Under the pieces are notes generated by a model. The model was not told where the DNA came from. It worked only from the letters and a program-made list of their open reading frames with translations, and ran no database searches. Of a stretch of DNA of 40,177 bases, positions 24,785-32,668 are shown one piece after another (position 1 is the stretch's first letter; each line of letters begins with the position of its first letter). Origin of the DNA: Candidatus Blackburnbacteria bacterium RIFCSPHIGHO2_01_FULL_43_15b (lineage in GTDB: Bacteria; Patescibacteriota; Microgenomatia; UBA8517; UBA10165); NCBI GenBank assembly GCA_001816385.1, contig MHBW01000005.1:27585-67761 (forward strand), given 5' to 3'. The position numbers were made by a program, and so were the translations under genes.

Positions 24785-26407
24785 ATGAAGAAATATTTAA
24801 TAATTTTTATCATCATTCTTGCGGTTTTGTTGCGCTTCAACCAGTTAAGCAGTTTGCCCGCATTAAACGCGGACGAAGCAGCAGTCGGTTATAACGCTTA
24901 TTCTCTGTTGCAAACAGGGAAAGACGAGCATGGTAACTCTTGGCCAATTCATTTTCAATCGTTTAACGATTACAAGCCGGGACTTTATTTTTATATAGTG
25001 ATGCCGTTTGTATCGATTCTTGGTTTGAATGAGTGGGCGGTAAGAATTCCCGGAGCCGCCCTTGGCGTGGCGACAGTATTTGTAATTTGGCTTTTAGTTC
25101 GCGAATTATTTCCTCAAAAAAAATGGTTGCCTGAAGTTGCTGCGCTATTTTTGGCCATTTCTCCTTGGCATCTACATTTCTCGCGTGGAGGATGGGAGGT
25201 AAATGCGACCACTTTCTTTATCACTTTGGGGGCTTGGTCATTTATCAAATCAAGCCGAAACCCGAAATATCTGTGGACTTCTATAGTGGCTTTTGTGGCG
25301 TCTCTGTATACTTACCATGCAGCACGAATAGTAGCGCCTCTTCTGGTCGGTGGACTGCTTATTTATTACCGAAGAACACTCTTTAGTAGACCGAATTTCC
25401 GAAGCATTCTAATCGCGGGAGTTGTGGCAATATTATTATTGGCACCGTTGGCAAAAGATCTTATCGGCCCTGCAGGAATTTCAAGGGCTTCTGGTGTTGG
25501 GTTATTTGCTGATTTAGGGCCATACAATAAAACAAACCAGCAACGCGGAGAACACACCAACTCTTCAAACATTAGTGCGAAACTGCTGCACAACAAGTTT
25601 GTAAATTACGGCCTGGCATTTGCGGCAAACTACGGAAAGCATTTTTCGGGAGACTTTTTGTTCATTAGTGGCGACGAAATACAAAGAAATAAAGTACCAG
25701 AATTCGGCCAAATGTACTTGCTGGATTTGGTTTTCCTAATTGTGGGGATTGTGGCAATTTTTAAAAACCCCAAAGGGTGGTTGCCAATTCTCATATGGCT
25801 TGCTGTCGCGCCGGTTGCGGCAGCATTAACATTTCAATCGCCTCATTCGTTACGCGCTCAAAATATGGTTGTACCGATGGTGATAATTAGTGGGTATGGT
25901 GCAGTAAGGGTTTTCAGGGCGTTGGGGAGATGGGGAAAGTTAGGGAAATTGGGGGTGCTTGCGATCGTACCATTTATGCTTTGGGACTTTTCAAGATATC
26001 TTCATGAGTATTACCTGCATATGGCAAAAACATACGGCTATTCTTCTCAATATGGTGTAAAAGAGCTGGTAAGTTTTGTGCAAGAAAATGAGGGGAAATA
26101 TCAAAATGTTGTTATTACAAACCGTTACGACCAGCCTTATATACTTTTCCTTTTTTATTCAGAATATCCTCCCGCAAAATTCCAAAAAGAACATGCATTA
26201 ACTTCTCGGGATAAGTTTGGGTTTTCTACAGTTGAACATTTTGGCAAATATATTTTTGAGGAAATTTCACCATGGGACAAAACTCGAACAAAGCATGCGA
26301 ACAGTTTAATTACGGGAAACTCCAGTGAGATACCGGACGGCACCAACATAATAAAAAAGATATACTTTCCTAGCGGCGATATAGCTTTCAAGGTCGTTGC
26401 AAACTAA
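24785..26407 (+). CDS. GT39-like membrane glycosyltransferase (DE type)
   Basis: 540 residues. Loop 1 has LNADEAAVGYNAYSL (D30 E31), then TGKDEHGNSWP, FNDYKPGLYFY and GLNEWAVRIPGAALG. SPWHLHFSRGGWEVN and SLYTYHAARIVAP are the mid-protein blocks, and the ectodomain has DQPYILFLFYSEYPPAKF. It is the closest relative of the gene at 23091, so a recent tandem duplication is plausible. A degenerate nonamer repeat (25922-25957) codes GRWGKLGKLG between the last two helices. It starts 2 bases after the previous stop and ends 2 bases before a GT2 gene. Probable outer-face sugar transferase. Confidence 0.9.
   Translation: MKKYLIIFIIILAVLLRFNQLSSLPALNADEAAVGYNAYSLLQTGKDEHGNSWPIHFQSFNDYKPGLYFYIVMPFVSILGLNEWAVRIPGAALGVATVFVIWLLVRELFPQKKWLPEVAALFLAISPWHLHFSRGGWEVNATTFFITLGAWSFIKSSRNPKYLWTSIVAFVASLYTYHAARIVAPLLVGGLLIYYRRTLFSRPNFRSILIAGVVAILLLAPLAKDLIGPAGISRASGVGLFADLGPYNKTNQQRGEHTNSSNISAKLLHNKFVNYGLAFAANYGKHFSGDFLFISGDEIQRNKVPEFGQMYLLDLVFLIVGIVAIFKNPKGWLPILIWLAVAPVAAALTFQSPHSLRAQNMVVPMVIISGYGAVRVFRALGRWGKLGKLGVLAIVPFMLWDFSRYLHEYYLHMAKTYGYSSQYGVKELVSFVQENEGKYQNVVITNRYDQPYILFLFYSEYPPAKFQKEHALTSRDKFGFSTVEHFGKYIFEEISPWDKTRTKHANSLITGNSSEIPDGTNIIKKIYFPSGDIAFKVVAN
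25922..25957 (+). repeat. In-gene degenerate nonamer tandem repeat, 4 copies
   Basis: TTGGGGAGA, TGGGGAAAG, TTAGGGAAA and TTGGGGGTG lie head to tail in the gene at 24785, coding GRWGKLGKLG in the basic loop before the last membrane segment. Confidence 0.6.
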
Positions 26408-26409
26408 TT

Positions 26410-27276
26410 ATGAGCAAAAAATTGTCTGTGGTTCTGGCCACATTTAACGAAGAAGAGAATATTGGTGCTTGTTTGGAATCATGCAAGAACATTGCTTCAG
26501 AGTTTGTTATTGTTGACGGAAGCTCGGCAGACAGGACCAGAGAAGTAGCTGAAGGTTTCGGGGCAAAAGTTATAAAAACACAAAATCACCCCAACTTTCA
26601 TATCAATAAGCAAAAAGCAATTGACGCGGCGAAGGGAGAGTGGATTTTGCAAATGGACGCGGACGAGCGCGTCAGCCCGGACTTGGCTCGAGAAATAAAA
26701 TATGTAATTGAGTTGGATTCTGCAAAGGCGGAGAAGTATCAGGAGGATTTGTCGCAGAAGGAATTATTTTTAAGACACCTTAGGATTTTGGAAAAAAGAG
26801 ATGGGCAGATTGGGACTGATAAAAGGGAATATGTTGCCTACTTTCTTCCCCGCTTAAATTATTTTTTGGGAAAATATTTGAGATATGGAGGCGTATACCC
26901 CGATGGGGTCATCAGACTTATTAAAAATGGCAAAGCGTATTTGCCGGCAAAAGATGTTCATGAACAGATGGAGGTTGGTGGACGAGTCGGTTGGTTGCAA
27001 AGTCCGTTATATCATGTTGATTCCCCCACTTTTGCTCGATATCTTGCAAGAAACAATCGATATATCGAGTTAATAAGAGCACAAATGGTTAAGGAGCGTT
27101 TGGAAAAAGGTGTGCTTACACTTTTAAACTATATGCTAGTTAAACCTGCCAGCTGGTTTTTAGTAACCCAAATCCGCCACAAAGGAATTTTAGACGGATA
27201 TCAAGGAATTGTTTTCTCATTTTTTTCAGCATTAAGGTTCCCTCGGGCATACTGGAGATACCTTAACAACAAATAA
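26410..27276 (+). CDS. GT2 family glycosyltransferase, WaaE/KdtX-like
   Basis: 288 residues. Motifs are TFNEEENI (11-18), VDGSSADRT (35-43), the metal-binding DADER (83-87), and RLIKNG with KDVHEQMEV downstream, as in the beta-1,4-glucosyltransferase WaaE-like branch of GT2. Compared with what I know of the family, there is an extra charged segment at about 100-140 (rich in K, E, Q and R), probably a helical insertion. The C-terminus (VKPASWFLVTQI, then IVFSFFSALRF) could sit on the membrane. It is cytosolic, presumably acting on the lipid-linked glycan core. It marks the change from the GT-C block to the mixed transferase/export block, and its TAA stop overlaps the next ATG by one base. Confidence 0.9.
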   Translation: MSKKLSVVLATFNEEENIGACLESCKNIASEFVIVDGSSADRTREVAEGFGAKVIKTQNHPNFHINKQKAIDAAKGEWILQMDADERVSPDLAREIKYVIELDSAKAEKYQEDLSQKELFLRHLRILEKRDGQIGTDKREYVAYFLPRLNYFLGKYLRYGGVYPDGVIRLIKNGKAYLPAKDVHEQMEVGGRVGWLQSPLYHVDSPTFARYLARNNRYIELIRAQMVKERLEKGVLTLLNYMLVKPASWFLVTQIRHKGILDGYQGIVFSFFSALRFPRAYWRYLNNK

Positions 27277-28307
27277 TGCGCGTTTTTCTCGATTCAAATC
27301 CCACAATACCAGGTCACACGGTGCGCGGCATGGGTCGCTATGCGAGCCAACTTTTGCAGGCCATGAAAGGCCACAAGAATGTCCAATTAGTGGGGAAAAA
27401 TGACAAGCCAGAGATTGCTCATCACCCCTTCTTTGACCTTTTCTTTAATACTTTGCATGAGAGAGGAAATGTGCCAACTGTCGTTACAGTACACGACACC
27501 CACCCCATTATTTATCCTGAGCACTTTCCTGTAGGAATTCGCGGAAAGTTGAAATTTGTCCTCCAGAAAAAAAGGTTGCAAAAAGCTGACGCGATTATTG
27601 TTAATACAGAAACTACTAAAAAAGACGTGGTGCTGTTTTTAGATATTTCTGCAGACAAAATTTTTGTAACTCACTTTGCTGCAAGCGGTTCTTGTAAACT
27701 TATCACCCATCACCAATCACTCCTCACCGTCTGCAAGAAGTACGACCTGCCTGCAAGATTCATACTTTATGTTGGTGATATTAATTACAACAAAAATATT
27801 CCAGGACTTATACGTGCATTTTCTCTAGTTACTCATCACTCATCGCTCACCACTCATCTTGCTCTGGTAGGGAAAGCCTTCGAAGGTGAAACCAACGAGG
27901 CAGAAGAAATACGCAAATTAATTAAGGAATTGCAAATTGAAGACAAGGTGCATATATTGGGTTTTGTTCCGGATGAAGATTTAGTAAAGATTTATAATTT
28001 AGCAGAGGTTTATTGCCAACCCTCATTTTACGAAGGTTTTGGTTTTCCTGTTCTTGAAGCAATGGCTTGCGGCACACCTGTCGTTGCCGGGAGAACACAA
28101 GCTTTAGTAGAAATTGGGGAAGGAGCAGCTCTGTTCGTGGATCCAAAAAATGTGCAAGATGTGGCGCGAGGTATCGAAAGAGTCATAAGTGATAGCAATT
28201 TGAGGAAAGGTTTGATTGCAGCCGGACTTAAGAAAGCAAAAGAATTTGATTGGAGAAAAACCGCTTATAAAACCGTTAATGTTTACAAAAAAGTTCTTGG
28301 TGAATAA
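27276..28307 (+). CDS. GT4 family glycosyltransferase (MtfB/mannosyltransferase-like) with two repeat insertions
   Basis: 343 residues, GT-B fold. The N-terminal domain has GMGRYASQLL (18-27) and VTVHDTHP (70-77). The C-terminal domain starts at ILYVGDINYNKNIPGLIRAF (163-182) and has the donor-site motif EGFGFPVLE (E253, E261) followed by AMACGTPVV. Two loops contain repeat-coded inserts, LITHHQSLLT (142-151) and VTHHSSLTTH (185-194), from degenerate ATCACTC-type heptamers. They fall in the interdomain linker and just before the strand LALVG, places where family members vary, so function is probably kept. It starts on the A of the preceding TAA and overlaps the next gene by 29 bases. Confidence 0.9.
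   Translation: MRVFLDSNPTIPGHTVRGMGRYASQLLQAMKGHKNVQLVGKNDKPEIAHHPFFDLFFNTLHERGNVPTVVTVHDTHPIIYPEHFPVGIRGKLKFVLQKKRLQKADAIIVNTETTKKDVVLFLDISADKIFVTHFAASGSCKLITHHQSLLTVCKKYDLPARFILYVGDINYNKNIPGLIRAFSLVTHHSSLTTHLALVGKAFEGETNEAEEIRKLIKELQIEDKVHILGFVPDEDLVKIYNLAEVYCQPSFYEGFGFPVLEAMACGTPVVAGRTQALVEIGEGAALFVDPKNVQDVARGIERVISDSNLRKGLIAAGLKKAKEFDWRKTAYKTVNVYKKVLGE
27702..27729 (+). repeat. In-gene degenerate heptamer repeat, ATCACTC family, 4 copies
   Basis: ATCACCC ATCACCA ATCACTC CTCACCG, coding ITHHQSLLT in the interdomain linker of the GT4 gene at 27276. Confidence 0.7.
27831..27858 (+). repeat. In-gene degenerate heptamer repeat, ATCACTC family, 4 copies
   Basis: ACTCATC ACTCATC GCTCACC ACTCATC, a phase-shifted version of ATCACTC, coding THHSSLTTH in a loop before the beta strand LALVG of the GT4 gene at 27276. 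Confidence 0.78.
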
Positions 28308-29448
28308 AAATACTGTTTCCATTCTTCTACTTTTTCTAGCCTGGCGGGTTTGGATTACAGTTTTTGCTCTGTTGGGGATTGCCTATCTTCCTTTGGCAAG
28401 CAGAAACTTTTTAGGCGGCAGTTTTGATAATTATTTAGAAAGTCCTTTGTTTTGGGGCTGGAGCAATTTTGATGGCGAGCACTACATTGCAATTGCACAA
28501 AATGGTTATAAAGCGCTCGAACACTCTTTTTTCCCACTTTTCCCGCTGATTTTGCATTTGCTTGCACCCGAAGGAATAGAGAAAATCGCGTGGGCGGGTT
28601 TGTTAGTCTCTAATACATTTTTTTTAGCAGACCTCTTTTTGCTTTGGAAGTTGGTAAGACTTGATTATTCTGAAAAAGTTGCCTGGTGGTCTTTAGTTTC
28701 TTTAGTTTCTTTCCCAACGTCATTTTTTTTTGCTTCCACATACACAGGATCACTTTTCCTATTTTTGGCACTGCTTAGTTTTTTATTGGCAAGGAATGGC
28801 AAATGGATAAGCAGTGGTTTTGCAGGAGGATTGGCCTCAGCTACTAGAGTTTTCGGAGTTGCGCTAGCTCCTGCTTTGTTGGTTGAATGGTGGCTGCAAT
28901 TTAAATCTAGGAAGCTCTCTTTTCCTAAAATCTTATTAGTTATAACAGTATTTTTCTTGAGCTTGTCAGGCCTTGTTGTGTATATGTTTTACCTTTACAA
29001 AACAACAGGTAGCCCATTCACTTTTTATAATGAATTATCTCCCTACGGCGAGCAGCGGCAGGTAGGCAAGTTAATTCTATTCCCACAAGTTTTCTGGCGA
29101 TATTTTAAAATGATTGCAACAGTGGACAGGAGCAGTCCAATATATAGCACAACCTTGATCGAATTTTTCTCTTCTGTGTTGGTCTTGTTCTTGCTTGTCG
29201 TTGGTTTTATGAAGAAATTAAGGCCCTCTTATTTAGTATTAATTTTCACCGGGTATATACTTTCAACCATTACCGGAAGCTTTAGTTCTTTACCCAGATA
29301 TATTTTGGTGGTCTTCCCCCTGTTTACCCTCTTGGGTGAGATACTATTTTCCTTGCGAGTTCAACTGAAAATAGCCACCATAACGATTTCTGTTTTGCTT
29401 TTAACTTTAGAAACTATGCTCTTTGTAAGGGGTTACTGGGTGGGATGA
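28279..29448 (+). CDS. PIG-V-like (GT76-type) membrane mannosyltransferase homologue
   Basis: 389 residues if started at ATG 28279. A GTG at 28300, overlapping the preceding stop, is a good alternative, and 28216 is too far upstream. The diagnostic block is WSNFDGEHYIAIAQNGY (D65), the W(D)GxHYxxIAxxGY signature of PIG-V-like transferases, after helix 1. FFPLFPLILHLL follows, as in the family. About ten membrane segments; SSLPRYILVVFPLF near the C-terminus matches the conserved SxxRY motif. Eukaryotic PIG-V adds the second mannose of GPI from dolichyl-phosphate-mannose; bacterial relatives are mostly uncharacterised. It sits between a GT4 gene and the flippase, and its stop overlaps the next start by ATGA. 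Confidence 0.86.
   Translation: MFTKKFLVNKNTVSILLLFLAWRVWITVFALLGIAYLPLASRNFLGGSFDNYLESPLFWGWSNFDGEHYIAIAQNGYKALEHSFFPLFPLILHLLAPEGIEKIAWAGLLVSNTFFLADLFLLWKLVRLDYSEKVAWWSLVSLVSFPTSFFFASTYTGSLFLFLALLSFLLARNGKWISSGFAGGLASATRVFGVALAPALLVEWWLQFKSRKLSFPKILLVITVFFLSLSGLVVYMFYLYKTTGSPFTFYNELSPYGEQRQVGKLILFPQVFWRYFKMIATVDRSSPIYSTTLIEFFSSVLVLFLLVVGFMKKLRPSYLVLIFTGYILSTITGSFSSLPRYILVVFPLFTLLGEILFSLRVQLKIATITISVLLLTLETMLFVRGYWVG
28690..28712 (+). repeat. In-gene nonamer tandem repeat TCTTTAGTT, 2.6 copies
   Basis: Two exact nonamers plus TCTTT, coding SLVSLVSF in a membrane segment of the PIG-V-like gene. Confidence 0.65.
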
Positions 29449-30710
29449 AAACATTGATAAATTATTTTAAAGCCTCTTTTAAAAATCCGCTTTTGATGGG
29501 AAGTTTTGTGATGGTTGTCGGAACGAATTTATACAGCACCGGGCAATTTTTATACCACTCTATAGCTCTTAGGGTTTTGGGCGAAGCTTATTATGGAGAC
29601 TTGGCCGCTATTATTTCGTTGTTGGGGATTGTAGGAATTTTTCAATTAGCATTTAATCTGACAATTGTAAAATTCGTTGCAGGACACAACAGAAAGGAAG
29701 AACTCCAAAACTTTAGCAGTTGGATTAATTGGTGGAGTATCTTAATTGGTCTTGGTATGGGGTTAGTGTTATTGTCGATGTCTCCTCTCCTGGCTGCTTT
29801 TCTAAAGTTACACCAACCCTCTTCCATTTACTTATTACCAGTTATCGTAGTGCTTGGTACGGTGCTTAGCGCTAACAGGTCAATATTACAAGGGCTCCTT
29901 CGTTTCAATCAGCTTGTAGCTAGTCTGATGTCGGAGATGCTGCTTAAAATAATGCTAACTATTGTTTTAGTGTGGTTAAGCTATGCAATTTTTGGTGCCA
30001 TGGTGGCCTTGTTGGTGGGAGTATTGGTTTCGTACGGCATTACGAGAGTTTTTTTGAAAGACGTGATTGTAAGAAAACGTGGCGAAAGGCCGAGCATAGC
30101 TCCACTAATAATGTTTTCATTGCCCGTTTTTATACAAGGTGCAGCGTTAACTTCCATGTATTCAGCAGACATCCTTTTGGTAAAACACTTCTTTTCCGCG
30201 TATGAATCAGGAGTTTACGCGTCCGTGGCAGCATTGGGACGAATAGCTTTTTTTGTATCTACGCCAATATCGGCAGTAATGTTTCCCATGATATCTCGAC
30301 GCCATGCAGAATCGCAGCCATACAAAGATATTCTCCTCTTGAGTATTTTGGGAACTTTTATTCTGGCTGCTGCTACTGTCCTTGCGTTTAGGTTTTCCCC
30401 CCAAATCTTTCTAGCTCTCTTTTCGGGACATGTACTTAAAGAGAGTGTTGGGCTGTTGTGGTGGTTTTCCGCATTTGCTGGCTTCTTGTCTGTGGCCAGT
30501 CTCTTAGTACAGTTCTATCTTTCTGTAGGCAAAGTTAAGATGACTTGGTTTTTTGCTATAGCAGCTTTGGGACAAGCGATAGCAATCTGGTTTATTCATC
30601 CTGACTTGTTGAGAGTTATTCAAATATCTCTTGTCGTGACGGCTTTACTGGCATTTTCGCTTTCGTTATACTTACTTTATCATCAGAGATGGCTGTATCA
30701 CAAAAGATGA
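29445..30710 (+). CDS. Wzx-like lipid-linked oligosaccharide flippase (MOP/polysaccharide biosynthesis superfamily)
   Basis: 421 residues, almost wholly hydrophobic with about twelve helices. The start SFVMVVGTNLYSTGQFLYH and LRVLGEAYYGDLAAI follow the MOP-superfamily N-terminal pattern in which helix 1 leads into a GxxxYG-type loop. The C-terminal half repeats it (PVFIQGAALTSMYSADILLVKHFFSA, then AGVYASVAALGRIAFFVSTP-like residues). Such proteins flip undecaprenyl-linked oligosaccharides to the outer face. Its place between the inner-face GT genes and the polyprenyl-phosphate-sugar synthase suggests it exports the core that the GT-C enzymes then extend. It is coupled on both sides by ATGA. 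Confidence 0.87.
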   Translation: MKTLINYFKASFKNPLLMGSFVMVVGTNLYSTGQFLYHSIALRVLGEAYYGDLAAIISLLGIVGIFQLAFNLTIVKFVAGHNRKEELQNFSSWINWWSILIGLGMGLVLLSMSPLLAAFLKLHQPSSIYLLPVIVVLGTVLSANRSILQGLLRFNQLVASLMSEMLLKIMLTIVLVWLSYAIFGAMVALLVGVLVSYGITRVFLKDVIVRKRGERPSIAPLIMFSLPVFIQGAALTSMYSADILLVKHFFSAYESGVYASVAALGRIAFFVSTPISAVMFPMISRRHAESQPYKDILLLSILGTFILAAATVLAFRFSPQIFLALFSGHVLKESVGLLWWFSAFAGFLSVASLLVQFYLSVGKVKMTWFFAIAALGQAIAIWFIHPDLLRVIQISLVVTALLAFSLSLYLLYHQRWLYHKR

Positions 30711-31513
30711 ATAACTCCAAGCTTCTATCTGTAATAGTGCCTGCGTACAAACAGGAGCAGACAATCGAAGAAGATCTGAAAAACATTGATCGAGTACTTG
30801 CAGAAGGATTAAAAGGGTCTAAATACGAAATAATTTGTGTGGTAGATGGTATCTTAGACACAACATATCAAAGAGCCAAGAGGGTAAAATCCCCGCGAAT
30901 AAAAGTGCTTGCATACGAGAATAATCAAGGGAAAGGTTATGCGGTTAGATACGGTTTTGCTCACTCCAAAGGTGATGTTGTATCGTTTTTGGATGCCGGA
31001 ATGGATATCAGCCCCAAAGGCATGATGATGCTGATGGCGCATATGGAATGGTATAACGCAGATATCGTAGTTGGGTCAAAGCGACATCCAGTTTCGAAAG
31101 TTAACTATCCTTTTATTAGACACGTTCTCAGTATTGGGTACCATGCTCTTGCTAAAGTTTTGTTTGGTCTTTATTTGACAGATACTCAAAGTGGAATAAA
31201 AGTGTTTAGAAGAAAAGTGGTACAAGTTATTCTCCCGCGCCTGTTGGTTAAAAGGTACGCAATGGACATTGAAATGTTGGCTGTGGCAAACCATCTTGGT
31301 TACAAGAGAATTTATGAAGCGCCCATTGAAGTTAAATTTAATAAAAAAACCAGTGCCATAAGCTGGAAAACGGCAATTGATATGGCTATCGATACTTTGG
31401 CAGTTTTTTATCGTTTGAGAATCCTGCGCTATTATGAAGACAAAAACAGGGACCACTGGATAGTAGATCCCAAGCTAAAGATCTTGTTAGCCAGAAGTCC
31501 TGGCGCTTCCTAA
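30707..31513 (+). CDS. GT2 polyprenyl-phosphate-sugar synthase-like protein (DPM/ALG5 type) with altered active-site motifs
   Basis: 268 residues from ATG 30707, chosen because it forms an ATGA overlap with the flippase stop; ATG 30689 is in frame too. The layout is that of dolichyl-phosphate-mannose synthases: VPAYKQEQTI (11-20), NQGKGYAVRYGF (73-84), DTQSGIKVF (159-167) and MDIEM (186-190). The usual DDGSxD reads VDGILD (46-51) and the DAD metal motif reads DAGMD (96-100), so metal coordination may involve D100 or be impaired. No C-terminal GtrA-like membrane domain is present. It probably makes a polyprenyl-phosphate donor for the GT-C enzymes if active. The next gene follows after 12 bases. 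Confidence 0.88.
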   Translation: MNNSKLLSVIVPAYKQEQTIEEDLKNIDRVLAEGLKGSKYEIICVVDGILDTTYQRAKRVKSPRIKVLAYENNQGKGYAVRYGFAHSKGDVVSFLDAGMDISPKGMMMLMAHMEWYNADIVVGSKRHPVSKVNYPFIRHVLSIGYHALAKVLFGLYLTDTQSGIKVFRRKVVQVILPRLLVKRYAMDIEMLAVANHLGYKRIYEAPIEVKFNKKTSAISWKTAIDMAIDTLAVFYRLRILRYYEDKNRDHWIVDPKLKILLARSPGAS

Positions 31514-31525
31514 TCTCCCACTTTT

Positions 31526-32668
31526 ATGAATATTCTTGTACTTTCTTGGCGTGATCCAAAACACCCGATGGCGGGTGGAGCTGAACAAGTGATGCATGAG
31601 CACATGAAAGGATGGATCGCGGCAGGTCATAAAGTTACCTTTTTCTCATCTCGTTTTCCTGGCTCAAAACAAGAGGAAAAACTGGATGGTGTAGACATTG
31701 TTCGTCAAGGCAAAGATCTTTTTTTGGGAGTTCAATTGTCAGCTTTTTGGTGGTATTTGTTTGGGTCTCACGACAAATTTGATTTGGTTATTGATGAATT
31801 TCATGGAATCCCCTTTTTTACACCTCTTTATGTCAGAGTGCCAAAACTTGCTGTGTTGCAAGAAGTTGCAAGAGAAGTTTGGTGGCTTAACCCCCTGCCC
31901 AAACCCTTCAACTGGATAATAGGTTGGATTGGTTATACACTCGAACCTTTCTTATTTTTGTTCTATAGAGACATTCCTTTTATTAACAAAAGTGTCCCAT
32001 TTATGACCGGCTCCCAATCAGCCAAAGACGACCTTGCTAGAATGGGCATTAAATCAAATGATATAACTATAGTTCCACACGGAGTAATAATAGAAACACC
32101 TAGCAAGCTTCCGCCAAAAGAAAAGGAAAACACAATCGTTTTTTTGGGAGCTTTAACTCGCGACAAAGGCATAGAAGATGCGCTAAGAGCCTTTGCTATT
32201 CTGAGTAAAAATGGGAACGATAACCTTCTTTGGATAATTGGCGTCGGTATCTCAAATTATGTGACACATCTTAAAAAATTATCACGCAGACTGGGGATAG
32301 AAGGTAAAATTAAATTCTTCGGCTTTGTAAGCCAAAAAGAAAAATTTGAGCTCCTTGCTCGCGCCCATGTGCTTATAAACCCTTCTATCCGAGAAGGGTG
32401 GGGACTTGTAAACATTGAAGCAAACCGAATGGGAACTCCTGTTGTTGCTTACCGTTCTCCGGGCCTCGTAGATTCGGTAAAAGATGGTCAGAGCGGGGTA
32501 GTGTGTAAAGTTAACACCCCCGGAAATTTGAGCCGCGAAATAGAAAAAATACTCTCCAGTCCTCAAACCTATAAAACATTTCAATACGGATCCAGAAGAT
32601 GGGCGTCACAATTTAATTGGGAAAAATCTAAAAAACTAAGCCTTAAACTCTTGGAGAACATCAAATGA
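31526..32668 (+). CDS. GT4 family glycosyltransferase
   Basis: 380 residues, GT-B fold. The N-terminal GGAEQVMHEH (17-26) binds the acceptor side in related enzymes. The C-terminal domain begins at IVFLGALTRDKGIEDALRAF (about 204-223), and the donor-site motif is EGWGLVNIE (E290, E298) followed by ANRMGTPVVAY. Hydrophobic stretches at about 130-150 (WIIGWIGYTLEPFLFLF) suggest it docks to the membrane. It most likely adds a sugar from a nucleotide donor to the lipid-linked precursor. The start has no Shine-Dalgarno. Its 3' end contains GGAG for the next gene and overlaps it by ATGA. Confidence 0.9.
   Translation: MNILVLSWRDPKHPMAGGAEQVMHEHMKGWIAAGHKVTFFSSRFPGSKQEEKLDGVDIVRQGKDLFLGVQLSAFWWYLFGSHDKFDLVIDEFHGIPFFTPLYVRVPKLAVLQEVAREVWWLNPLPKPFNWIIGWIGYTLEPFLFLFYRDIPFINKSVPFMTGSQSAKDDLARMGIKSNDITIVPHGVIIETPSKLPPKEKENTIVFLGALTRDKGIEDALRAFAILSKNGNDNLLWIIGVGISNYVTHLKKLSRRLGIEGKIKFFGFVSQKEKFELLARAHVLINPSIREGWGLVNIEANRMGTPVVAYRSPGLVDSVKDGQSGVVCKVNTPGNLSREIEKILSSPQTYKTFQYGSRRWASQFNWEKSKKLSLKLLENIK

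Noticed and set aside
21425-26407. Gene conversion or recombination junction between adjacent GT39 genes
   Set aside because: The genes are similar at motif level only. I saw no long identical DNA stretch between them.
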